DNA of 12,654 nt from an uncultured Lachnospiraceae bacterium (GTDB lineage: Bacteria; Bacillota; Clostridia; Lachnospirales; Lachnospiraceae): the NCBI GenBank assembly GCA_905236545.1, contig CAJOQO010000322.1, forward strand, positions 1 through 12,654, given 5' to 3'. Made by a program: the position numbers and the translations under genes. Each line of letters starts with the position of its first letter. Position 1 is the first letter of the stretch. Below the pieces are notes generated by a model that was not told the origin of the DNA, did not search any database, and saw nothing but the letters and a program-made list of their open reading frames with translations. Positions 1-6,427 of the stretch are shown here, one piece after another.

Positions 1-130
1 CCCCGGACGCCGATCGCAGTCGGCAAAGAGCTCAGCCGGAGTGGGCTACAGGTTTGCGATGGGGAAGCCATCCGCAGGCCGGAGCATGAAAGGATCGTTC
101 CCTGAATACCCCGGACGCCCGGATGCAGTC
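1..130. repeat. Short imperfect direct repeat flanking the end of mtaB
   Basis: A stretch of about 21 bases at 1-21 (beginning CCCCGGACGCC and ending GCAGTC) recurs at 109-130 with one inserted base and three substitutions, about 108 bp apart. The first copy touches the window edge, so a longer array to the left cannot be excluded. Bases 1-141 hold no gene I can defend. Plus-strand frame 2 is open up to base 151, without a visible start or recognisable protein, and would overlap the end of mtaB. No T-tract terminator for mtaB is visible here. Confidence 0.4.
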
Positions 131-141
131 TGTGCGCAGCC

Positions 142-1578
142 TCAGACATAAGCGCGGCAGTGCTTCCCCACAACGACCCTCCTGACCTGGCCGCGCAGAT
201 CCTCCGCCGATTCTGCGTAAACCCTGATATACTCTCTTGAATAGCCTGTGTACACACTTTTTCCCTCGAACCGCGTGATCTCCTCGAACAGAACCTCCGC
301 TTCCTTTCCCTCCCGGGACTGTTCGTAAGCAGCCCTCATCCTTCGGTCCAGCGCAGCGAGAATCGCCAGTCTTCTCTCTTTTTCCTTTTCCGGAATCTGA
401 TCCGGCATGCGGGCCGCCTTCGTTCCTGCCCGCATGGAATACCGGAACAGGTGTGTCTCATAGAGCCGTGCCTTCTCCAGAAACTGCTTCGTGCACGCGA
501 ACTCCTCTTCGCTCTCTCCGGGAAAGCCGACGATCACATCCGTGGTGATCGCCGGCGCGTCAAATGCGCGCCGTAAACGATTGAGGCAGTCCAGATACTC
601 CTCCGTCGTATAATGCCGGTTCATTCGTTTCAGGACACTGTCGCATCCGCTTTGAAGAGAGAGATGAAAATGCGGGCATATCTTGCCGATCCGGCTGATC
701 CGGCGGACAAATGCTTCCGTAACGATCGTCGGCTCCAATGACCCAAGGCGGATCCGCCCGATCCCTTCGATTTCCGCAACCGCCTCGATCAGATCGATCA
801 GCCGCGATCTTTCCTGCCAGGTTTTCGAGGATCCGTCCCCGCCATAAGCCTCGGTCACGTCGCCGGCATGATCCACCCCGTAAGAAGAAAGATGAATCCC
901 CGTCAGAACAACTTCCCGGATCCCCTGGGACGCGAGCCTTGCAACCTCCTCCAGGATATCCTCCATTCTCCGGCTTCGGATCCGCCCCCTCGCAAAGGGA
1001 ATGATACAGTAGCTGCAGAACAGATTACACCCGTCCTGCACCTTGATCCAGGCCCGTGTATGGCCTTCGATCCGCGGAAGCGACAGTTCCTCGTACGAGC
1101 GCTCTTTCATGACATCGCTCACTTCCCGGATCGCGGCAGATCCCTTTTCCTGCACGGGTGAGGAACCCCGGGCACCAGGATCTGTCCCCGGCATGCCGGA
1201 GGATCTCTGTGCCTCTTCCATTGCCCTGAAATACCGCTCAAGCTCCTCCACCAGAGCGCTTTTCCGCCCCGAACCGATCAGGATATCCGCGTCCACATTT
1301 TTCCCGGTCCGCTCCAGCGCGGTCTGGACATAACAGCCTGCCGCGACTACCACCGCGTCCGGATTGTGCCGTTTCGCCCTGCTGATCATCTGCCTGCTCT
1401 TGCGGTCCGCGATATTTGTCACAGAACAGGTGTTGATCACATAGACGTCCGCGCATTCTCTGAAATCAACGATGGAAAAGCCCGCCTGCTCCAAAGAGGC
1501 ACGCATCGCATCCGTCTCATATTCATTTACCTTGCAGCCCAGCGTATGCAGCGCCGCACGCTTTCCGATAAAACTCAC
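142..1578 (-). CDS. mtaB: tRNA t6A37 methylthiotransferase MtaB
   Basis: MtaB is a radical-SAM enzyme that adds a methylthio group to C2 of N6-threonylcarbamoyladenosine at tRNA position 37, giving ms2t6A. The 478-residue protein shows the family order. An N-terminal UPF0004 domain has cluster cysteines near 15 (LGCKVNEYE), 51 (INTCSVT) and 82 (AAGCYVQ). A radical-SAM core has CNLFCSYC at 184-191, followed by a glycine-rich TGIHLSSYG stretch. A C-terminal TRAM-like segment covers roughly the last 60 residues. I chose the GTG at 1576-1578 because a perfect GGAGG (1585-1589) sits 6 nt upstream and the protein then begins just before the conserved IGKRAALHTLGCKVN. The frame is open further upstream to an ATG at 1668, but that extension has no ribosome site and is unlike the family. 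A Gly/Pro/Ser-rich linker at about residues 122-155 looks longer than usual. Family assignment is firm; the start is likely. Confidence 0.93.
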   Translation of the reverse strand: MSFIGKRAALHTLGCKVNEYETDAMRASLEQAGFSIVDFRECADVYVINTCSVTNIADRKSRQMISRAKRHNPDAVVVAAGCYVQTALERTGKNVDADILIGSGRKSALVEELERYFRAMEEAQRSSGMPGTDPGARGSSPVQEKGSAAIREVSDVMKERSYEELSLPRIEGHTRAWIKVQDGCNLFCSYCIIPFARGRIRSRRMEDILEEVARLASQGIREVVLTGIHLSSYGVDHAGDVTEAYGGDGSSKTWQERSRLIDLIEAVAEIEGIGRIRLGSLEPTIVTEAFVRRISRIGKICPHFHLSLQSGCDSVLKRMNRHYTTEEYLDCLNRLRRAFDAPAITTDVIVGFPGESEEEFACTKQFLEKARLYETHLFRYSMRAGTKAARMPDQIPEKEKERRLAILAALDRRMRAAYEQSREGKEAEVLFEEITRFEGKSVYTGYSREYIRVYAESAEDLRGQVRRVVVGKHCRAYV

Positions 1579-1584
1579 CACGAT

Positions 1585-1589
1585 CCTCC
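1585..1589 (-). promoter_or_regulatory. Ribosome binding site deciding the mtaB GTG start
   Basis: On the minus strand GGAGG lies 6 nt before the GTG at 1578-1576. It supports a non-ATG start and rejects the 30-codon longer reading. Confidence 0.75.
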
Positions 1590-1620
1590 GACTGATCAGG
1601 GGTAACCTGTTCCGTTCGTC

Positions 1621-1649
1621 TTGACTTTTCCCGGCTATGAGGATAGAAT
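1621..1649 (+). promoter_or_regulatory. Sigma-A-type promoter of the HPr-like gene
   Basis: TTGACT at 1621-1626, a spacer of exactly 17 nt and TAGAAT at 1644-1649 match the vegetative consensus at 5/6 in each box. The predicted transcript would start near 1656 and leave a leader of about 78 nt, with a small hairpin (TCGCC/GGCGA, 1683-1695) and GGAGG at 1720-1724. Confidence 0.6.
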
Positions 1650-1668
1650 GGGACAGAATATTGCGCAA
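1640..1668 (-). promoter_or_regulatory. Possible mtaB promoter, overlapping the opposing one
   Basis: Read on the minus strand, TTGCGC (1668-1663), a 17-nt spacer and TATCCT (1645-1640) form a weak sigma-A-like promoter. Its -10 box overlaps the -10 box of the plus-strand promoter at 1644-1649. The match is only moderate (3/6 and 4/6). Confidence 0.3.
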
Positions 1669-1733
1669 TTCGTTTATATAAGTCGCCTCTGGCGAGGAAG
1701 GACATAAACTGCAGGTTTTGGAGGTTAAACGTT

Positions 1734-1964
1734 ATGAAGACAATACAGATTTCTCTCAATTCCATTGATAAAGTCAAGGCCTTCGTGAATGACATCACGA
1801 AGTTTGACAATGATTTCGATCTCGTCTCCGGAAGATATGTCATCGATGCGAAGTCCATCATGGGAATCTTCAGTCTCGATCTCTCGAAGCCGATCGATCT
1901 CAGCATCCACGCAGAGGAGAATCTGGATGAGATCCTGGAAACCCTGAAGCCCTATATGATCTGA
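1734..1964 (+). CDS. HPr-like protein lacking the phospho-histidine
   Basis: This 76-residue protein has the length and pattern of HPr, the small phosphocarrier of the sugar phosphotransferase system. Its middle, VIDAKSIMGIFSLDL (residues 36-50), matches the HPr region around regulatory Ser46; the serine here is Ser41. The N-terminal part, where HPr has GLHARP with the phosphoryl-accepting His15, reads SIDKVKAF, so the histidine is missing and a few residues appear deleted. The protein contains a single histidine (His59), outside that site. It therefore cannot take phosphate from enzyme I in the usual way. By analogy with Bacillus Crh, which also lacks His15 and keeps Ser46, a regulatory role is conceivable, but that is inference. 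GGAGG lies 9 nt before the ATG. The gene has its own promoter and terminator and is divergent from mtaB. The fold assignment is good; the function is open. Confidence 0.82.
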   Translation: MKTIQISLNSIDKVKAFVNDITKFDNDFDLVSGRYVIDAKSIMGIFSLDLSKPIDLSIHAEENLDEILETLKPYMI

Positions 1965-1992
1965 TCTCCAGGTGAATCAATCTGCCAGTTTG

Positions 1993-2019
1993 CAGCTGCC
2001 GCTCACCGGCAGCTGTTTT
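1993..2019 (+). terminator. Intrinsic terminator of the HPr-like gene
   Basis: A perfect 9-bp stem, CAGCTGCCG (1993-2001) and CGGCAGCTG (2007-2015), closes a 5-nt loop and is followed at once by TTTT. It starts about 30 nt after the HPr-like stop codon. On the opposite strand it lacks a T tract, though the hairpin could still slow transcripts leaving thiI. Confidence 0.8.
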
Positions 2020-2042
2020 CCTGTCTCCGGACCTGTACCGTT

Positions 2043-2062
2043 CCTGACAGAAACGTGTCAGG
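2043..2062 (-). other. Hairpin directly after the thiI stop codon
   Basis: CCTGACA (2043-2049) and TGTCAGG (2056-2062) form a perfect 7-bp stem with a 6-nt loop, one base past the thiI stop. No T run follows on the minus strand, so it is at best a weak terminator or a transcript-end stabiliser for the thiI operon. Confidence 0.4.
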
Positions 2063-2063
2063 C

Positions 2064-3311
2064 TCAGGAGATCCGGATCGTCTCCGCACTGTTTACAGCC
2101 TGCTCCATCAGCTCATCAATCACGTCCGCCAGCCGCTCCTCGCTTTTCTGTATGATATCAAGGCGGGGCTTTGTCACAGGATGCTTCGCGACAAAGATCG
2201 TGCAGCAATCCTCAAAGGGCTGGATGCTCGTGTCATAAGTATCGATCTTCAGAGACAGATCGATAATATCCTGTTTGTCGAATCCGATCAGCGGGCGGAA
2301 TACCGGCATGGTCGCCGCCTCATCCGTGCAGACCAGGCTCTGGATCGTCTGGCTCGCGACCTGCCCGATCGACTCTCCTGTGATCAGGCCCATCGAACCG
2401 TCCTTTTTCGCCATCGCTTCCGCGATCTTCATCATATAACGGCGCATGATGATCGTCAGCTCGTCGTGGGGGCACTTCTCATAGATCGCAAGCTGAATAT
2501 CCGTAAAGTTTATCACATGCAGGCGGATCGGCCCCGAATAGCGTGCGACCAGCTTTGCCAGATCGACAACCTTCTGCTTCGCCCGCTCCGAGGTGTAGGG
2601 CGGCGCGTGGAAGTAGGTGGCATCCAGAGCCACGCCTCTCTTTGCGATCATCCAGCCGGCAACCGGAGAATCGATCCCGCCGGACAGAAGCAGCTGCGCC
2701 CGTCCGTTCGTCCCGACCGGCATTCCTCCCGGACCCGGTATGATCTTTGAGTAGATGTAAACCTCCTCTCGGATCTCGATATGCAGCATCACGTCAGGAT
2801 GATGGACATCCACCTTCAGCTTCCCGGGAAATGCGCCAAGCAGCTTCTCTCCCACCAGCGCGTCCACCTCCATGGAGCTCATCGGATACTGTTTGTTCGC
2901 TCTTCTCGTATGAACCTTAAAGGAAAGTGCGTCCGCATCCGGAAGAATCTCCTCTCCCGGCGCCCCGGCGCTTCCCTGTGCCGGAGCAAGGCCATACGTC
3001 TTCGCCATATAGCGAACCGCGTCCTCTGCGATGACGTCCGGATCGGCGACCGGCGCCTTCAGCACCTGGCAGATCCCCACCAGGCCGAACACCTTCTGCA
3101 GCGCTTCCACTGCCTCATCCGGATCAAAGCTGTTATCGTCCCCCTGCACATTGACATAGATACGGCCCTGTTCCTTGCTGACCTCATATTCCCCTTCCAC
3201 CTTTGAAAGAGCATGCCGCACCTGGGTGACGAGCGCGTCCTCAAACTGACCGCGGTTTTTCCCCTTGATGCCGATCTCTCCGTATTTCAGCAAGAACGTT
3301 TTGAATACCAT
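2064..3311 (-). CDS. thiI: tRNA 4-thiouridine synthase ThiI
   Basis: ThiI adenylates uridine 8 of tRNA and replaces its oxygen with sulfur taken from a cysteine desulfurase, making s4U8. The 415-residue protein shows the N-terminal LLKYGEIGIKGKNR motif (7-20), then a THUMP domain to about residue 185. The PP-loop pyrophosphatase motif SGGIDS is at 210-215, followed by TGESIGQVASQT (311-322) and PFEDCCTIF (365-373), whose Cys pair lies where the family places its sulfur-handling cysteine. There is no C-terminal rhodanese domain, as usual in Firmicutes. The ATG at 3309-3311 was chosen because AGGA lies 8 nt upstream and MVFKTFLLKYGEIG is the typical opening. The ATG two codons earlier is too close to the ribosome site. 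The start is 13 nt after the stop of the cysteine desulfurase, which suggests coupled translation and a dedicated sulfur donor. An Ala/Gly/Pro-rich insertion at about 110-127 sits inside the THUMP region. Confidence 0.95.
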   Translation of the reverse strand: MVFKTFLLKYGEIGIKGKNRGQFEDALVTQVRHALSKVEGEYEVSKEQGRIYVNVQGDDNSFDPDEAVEALQKVFGLVGICQVLKAPVADPDVIAEDAVRYMAKTYGLAPAQGSAGAPGEEILPDADALSFKVHTRRANKQYPMSSMEVDALVGEKLLGAFPGKLKVDVHHPDVMLHIEIREEVYIYSKIIPGPGGMPVGTNGRAQLLLSGGIDSPVAGWMIAKRGVALDATYFHAPPYTSERAKQKVVDLAKLVARYSGPIRLHVINFTDIQLAIYEKCPHDELTIIMRRYMMKIAEAMAKKDGSMGLITGESIGQVASQTIQSLVCTDEAATMPVFRPLIGFDKQDIIDLSLKIDTYDTSIQPFEDCCTIFVAKHPVTKPRLDIIQKSEERLADVIDELMEQAVNSAETIRIS

Positions 3312-3324
3312 AGTCATTATCCTT

Positions 3325-4497
3325 TCACCTGCGTTTGTATCTGCGAAGTACCGGAAGCAGTTCTCCCAGAGACTCAAGCGCGTAGTCGATCTCCTCTTCC
3401 GTCGTCCGGCTGCTGAAGCTGAACCGGATCGCCGACTCCAGCAGATCCCGTCTCAGGTGAATCTCCTGAAGCACCGGGCTGACAGGGATCTTTTTATTGG
3501 AAGAGCAGGCGGAACCGGATGAGACATACACGCCCCTGTCCTCCAGCGCGTGAAGCAGCACTTCCGCCCGCACCCCTTCAAATGCGCAGCTCACAATATG
3601 CGGCGCTCCCAGTGCCTCCTCTTCATTCGAGATCAGATGGGTTCCCTCCAGCCCCTTCAGGCCTTCGGTCAGACGCCGGGAGCAGCTGCGCATCCGGGAA
3701 ACCTTTCGGTCAAACTCCTGATAAGCCTGCGCCGCGGCTTCCCCCAGGCCTGCCGCCCCGGGGACGTTGTCCGTCCCGGACCGCATGCCGCCCTGCTGGC
3801 CTCCGCCGAAGATCACCGGCCGGATCTTCGTCTTCTGCCTGATATACAGAAACCCACTTCCTTTCGGTCCATGGATCTTGTGGCCGCTGACCGACAGCAG
3901 ATCGATTCCGGTCCGCTTCGGAGCGATTCTGTATTTCCCGTACGCCTGGATGGCATCCACATGAAAGATCACCTCCCGGTGATGCGCACGGTTCCAGTCC
4001 CGGATGATCCGCCCCGCTTCCTCAACCGGTTCCACCGCCCCGATCTCATTATTCACATACATGATGGAGACCAGGATCGTTTCCTCTGTCAGAGCCGACT
4101 GAAGCTCTTCCGGGCTGATGCGGCCGTGAGCGTCCACGCGAAGATGCGTGATCTGAAACCCCATTTCCTCCAGGAACGCAAGGGGCTGCAGCACAGCTGC
4201 ATGCTCAACGGCGGTTGTGATGATATGGTTTCCGCTGCGTCTGTTTGCCAATGCGCTGCCGATCAGCGCCCAGTTATTCGATTCCGTTCCACCGGATGTA
4301 AAAAAAATCTCGCCCGGCGACACATGCATCGTCCCGGCGATCTTCTCCCTTGCCTCGCGCACCAGCCGCTCCGCCTCGACTCCCTTCAGGTGTTTCGAGG
4401 AAGGATTGCCGTAGTTTTCCGTCATCGCCTGTAAAACGATGCGGCTGACGCTTTCCGAGACAGGCGTCGTAGCAGAATTATCCAGATATGCTTCCAT
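3325..4497 (-). CDS. Cysteine desulfurase, probable sulfur donor of ThiI
   Basis: This is a PLP enzyme that removes sulfur from cysteine as a persulfide on its own catalytic cysteine. The 390-residue protein shows the class V aminotransferase fold of the NifS/IscS group. The opening is YLDNSATTP, with TSGGTESNN at 68-75, EHAA (His99), HVDAIQ (Asp181), the PLP lysine in SGHKIHGPKG (Lys207), and the catalytic loop VSSGSACSS (Cys331). Its stop lies 13 nt before the thiI ATG. That pairing is known from Bacillus, where the desulfurase NifZ serves ThiI for s4U in tRNA, so the same role is inferred here rather than general Fe-S cluster assembly. AAGGA precedes the ATG by 5 nt. The family is certain; the partner assignment rests on position. 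I give no symbol because iscS, nifS and nifZ are all used for such proteins. Confidence 0.93.
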   Translation of the reverse strand: MEAYLDNSATTPVSESVSRIVLQAMTENYGNPSSKHLKGVEAERLVREAREKIAGTMHVSPGEIFFTSGGTESNNWALIGSALANRRSGNHIITTAVEHAAVLQPLAFLEEMGFQITHLRVDAHGRISPEELQSALTEETILVSIMYVNNEIGAVEPVEEAGRIIRDWNRAHHREVIFHVDAIQAYGKYRIAPKRTGIDLLSVSGHKIHGPKGSGFLYIRQKTKIRPVIFGGGQQGGMRSGTDNVPGAAGLGEAAAQAYQEFDRKVSRMRSCSRRLTEGLKGLEGTHLISNEEEALGAPHIVSCAFEGVRAEVLLHALEDRGVYVSSGSACSSNKKIPVSPVLQEIHLRRDLLESAIRFSFSSRTTEEEIDYALESLGELLPVLRRYKRR

Positions 4498-4505
4498 GAG
4501 TTCCT

Positions 4506-4547
4506 TCTATGAAAAAATAAACAAATGATGTGATTCATGGGAATCAC
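4506..4547 (-). terminator. Possible weak terminator between rsmE and the desulfurase gene
   Basis: A perfect 7-bp inverted repeat, GTGATTC (4530-4536) and GAATCAC (4541-4547) with a 4-base loop, lies just after the rsmE stop. In the minus-strand direction it is followed by a T-rich run ending in six T residues, though the run starts a few bases after the stem. The AT-rich stem would be weak, so partial read-through into the desulfurase and thiI is likely. Confidence 0.4.
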
Positions 4548-4551
4548 TGAA

Positions 4552-5310
4552 TCAGGGATCTGTCTCAAGCTGAAGCATCAGGACGGACAGCACCGCGATC
4601 CCTGCCGTGTCCGTCCTGAGAATCCGATGGCCAAGCGTGATCACGTCCGCGCCGCATTCCGCAAGCCGGCTGATCTCATTTTCCTCGAATCCGCCCTCCG
4701 GCCCGATGAAGATCCCGACAGATTCCCCCGGCTTAAGAGAAGAGAGAACCTTCCTGGTATGCCCGATCCCCTCCGCATTCTCATACGGAACCAGAATTCT
4801 GTCAAGCCCCCTGGCCAGATCAAGCGCGTCCGCCCAGCACACAGGCCCTGAAACCTTCGGGACAAATGCGCGTTTGGACTGTTTCGCCGCAGCGAGTGCG
4901 AGCGCATTCCACCTCACAGTCTTCTTCGCGGCACGCTTCTCATCCAGCTTTACGATCGTTCTGGCAGACAGAACGGGAATGATCTCATGCACCCCCAGTT
5001 CGACGCCCTTCTCAATCACAGTCTCAAAGCGGTCGCCCTTCGGAAGCGCCTGAAACAGAAACAGCCTGGAGGGCAGCTCTCTGGCATTCTTCTGAAGATC
5101 CAGAATCCGGCAGAGCACCTCATCAGATCGAATCTCATCGATCTCACACAGGTATTCCACCGGATCATCCATCGCTCCGCTGCTCAGGAGCAGCTGCTCT
5201 CCCTTCTTCATCCGAAGAGCGTTCGCGATATGGTTCACGTCGCTGCCGGTGATCCGGCAGATGCCGTTTTCCCTGTTGATATTCCGATCCTCTATAAAAA
5301 AGCGGTACAT
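4552..5310 (-). CDS. rsmE: 16S rRNA m3U1498 methyltransferase RsmE
   Basis: RsmE is a SPOUT-class enzyme that methylates N3 of uridine 1498 in 16S rRNA of the small subunit. The 252-residue protein starts with the typical MYRFFIED and a PUA-like N-terminal domain (about 1-70). It continues with LFQALPKGDRFETVIEKGVELGV (in pieces at 85-107), and has the SAM-binding trefoil knot with IGPEGGFEENEI (202-213) and LGHRILRTDTAG (227-238). The usual LRTETA reads LRTDTA here, a conservative change. The frame is open to an ATG at 5382. I use the ATG at 5308-5310 because it gives the family's standard N-terminus; the ribosome site before it is weak (AAGAAG about 10 nt away). The gene follows prmA, a common pairing in Firmicutes, with a 127-nt gap that holds short repeats. 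Confidence 0.93.
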   Translation of the reverse strand: MYRFFIEDRNINRENGICRITGSDVNHIANALRMKKGEQLLLSSGAMDDPVEYLCEIDEIRSDEVLCRILDLQKNARELPSRLFLFQALPKGDRFETVIEKGVELGVHEIIPVLSARTIVKLDEKRAAKKTVRWNALALAAAKQSKRAFVPKVSGPVCWADALDLARGLDRILVPYENAEGIGHTRKVLSSLKPGESVGIFIGPEGGFEENEISRLAECGADVITLGHRILRTDTAGIAVLSVLMLQLETDP

Positions 5311-5375
5311 ATCGATTATGCTTCTTAATCTGCAGCAGCTGTTTTCCATCGTTGGGTGCCGATCGACGACACTGT

Positions 5376-5440
5376 CTGCCATCGGCAGGTATTCTGTGCC
5401 GGCAGCAGGTGTTCTGTGCCGGCGGAAGGGACTTCTGTCA
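5376..5440. repeat. Imperfect 20-bp tandem repeats between prmA and rsmE
   Basis: GGCAGGTATTCTGTGCC (5384-5400), GGCAGCAGGTGTTCTGTGCC (5401-5420) and GGCGGAAGGGACTTCTGTCA (5421-5440) are back-to-back related units. The last runs into the prmA stop codon. A CTGCC/GGCAG mini-hairpin sits at 5376-5388. The units look like decayed local duplications. The remainder of the 127-nt gap (5311-5437) shows no other feature. Confidence 0.45.
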
Positions 5441-6394
5441 TTGCGAGCGCTGCGCGGTCACACTGACCCACTCGCCCTGCCGCGTCACCTCCACCACCTT
5501 CAGGCCTGCCCTGCGGCATGCCCCGGTGACATCCGCCTCCTTCTCATCGAGAATCCCCGATGTGATATAGATCCCTCCCTCTTTCAGGCAGGGAACAATC
5601 CGCGGAGTCAGCTCGACGAGAACCGGGGCGAGAATATTGGCCGTCACAATATCATACTTCCCGGATCCGGCCATCTCCTGCACCGCCGGATCGTCGATCA
5701 GATTGCCGATCACCGCCTGCATCCGGGAGCTGTCGATCCCATTGGCCTCCAGATTCCCGCGCACCGCATCCATCGCGCATGGATCCAGATCCGTTCCGAA
5801 CACATGCCCGGCACCCAGCATCAGGGCAGCGATTCCGAGAATCCCGCTTCCGGTTCCCACATCAAGTACCTCACAGCCCGCAGTGACGTACTTTTTCAGC
5901 TGTCTCATGCACAGCTGCGTTGTCTCGTGCATCCCGGTTCCGAACGCGGTACCCGGGTCGATATGCAGGATCCTCTTTCCCGCATCCTCCGGACGAACCT
6001 CCTCCCAGGAGGGAACTACAAGGAATTCATCCACCGTAAACTGGTGGAAATACTGTTTCCAGTTATTGATCCAGTCCGTATCCTCCGTCTCGGAGCGCTC
6101 GATCGTACACGGGCCGATGTCGGAAAACCGGCGCAGAACCGCCAGTTCCTCCTCCACTCTCGCAAGAACGGCATCCACATCCTCGTCCTCATCCAGATAG
6201 AAGGTCAGGAAAGCAGTGCCGTCATCCGGACCGGGGACAGGAGGAATATCCACGAACATCTGCTGCAGATCCTCCTCGCTCAGAGGCACCTGATCCTCAA
6301 TCTGCGCCCCTTCCACGCCGGCGTCCGCAAGAGCGCAGATCACAATGTCTTCCGCCTGGGTGGTCGTCTTCAGCCTGAATTTTATCCATTTCAT
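5438..6394 (-). CDS. prmA: Ribosomal protein L11 methyltransferase PrmA
   Basis: PrmA is a SAM-dependent enzyme that trimethylates lysines and the N-terminus of ribosomal protein L11. The 318-residue protein has an N-terminal substrate-recognition domain opening with KFRLKTTTQAEDIV, which covers about the first third and is rich in acidic residues. It then shows the family signature FGTGMHETT (151-159), SAM motif I DVGTGSGILGIAA (178-190), the ribose-binding acidic residue in GTDLDP (about 202-204), and ANILAPV (252-258). Length is usual for the family. The ribosome site is poor: GGAG about 10 nt, or AGGA about 3 nt, before the ATG. The gene follows galE by 33 nt, so it is probably co-transcribed from the galK side, and precedes rsmE. 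Confidence 0.95.
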   Translation of the reverse strand: MKWIKFRLKTTTQAEDIVICALADAGVEGAQIEDQVPLSEEDLQQMFVDIPPVPGPDDGTAFLTFYLDEDEDVDAVLARVEEELAVLRRFSDIGPCTIERSETEDTDWINNWKQYFHQFTVDEFLVVPSWEEVRPEDAGKRILHIDPGTAFGTGMHETTQLCMRQLKKYVTAGCEVLDVGTGSGILGIAALMLGAGHVFGTDLDPCAMDAVRGNLEANGIDSSRMQAVIGNLIDDPAVQEMAGSGKYDIVTANILAPVLVELTPRIVPCLKEGGIYITSGILDEKEADVTGACRRAGLKVVEVTRQGEWVSVTAQRSQ

Positions 6395-6427
6395 CGTCCT
6401 GACTCTCCATCCGCTTCCCGGGGGATC

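Noticed and set aside
1579..1668. N-terminal extension of MtaB up to an ATG at 1668.
   Set aside because: The extra 30 residues are unlike the family and lack a ribosome site, while a perfect GGAGG precedes the GTG at 1578.
3550..4434. A 294-codon plus-strand frame opposite the cysteine desulfurase.
   Set aside because: It is the mirror of a certain enzyme gene, with no start signal and no recognisable motifs.
5311..5382. N-terminal extension of RsmE to an ATG at 5382.
   Set aside because: It would add 24 residues from repeat-bearing spacer DNA ahead of the conserved MYRFF start, and has no ribosome site.
5376..5440. The short repeats as a CRISPR array.
   Set aside because: The units are adjacent with no spacers, differ from each other and no cas gene is present.
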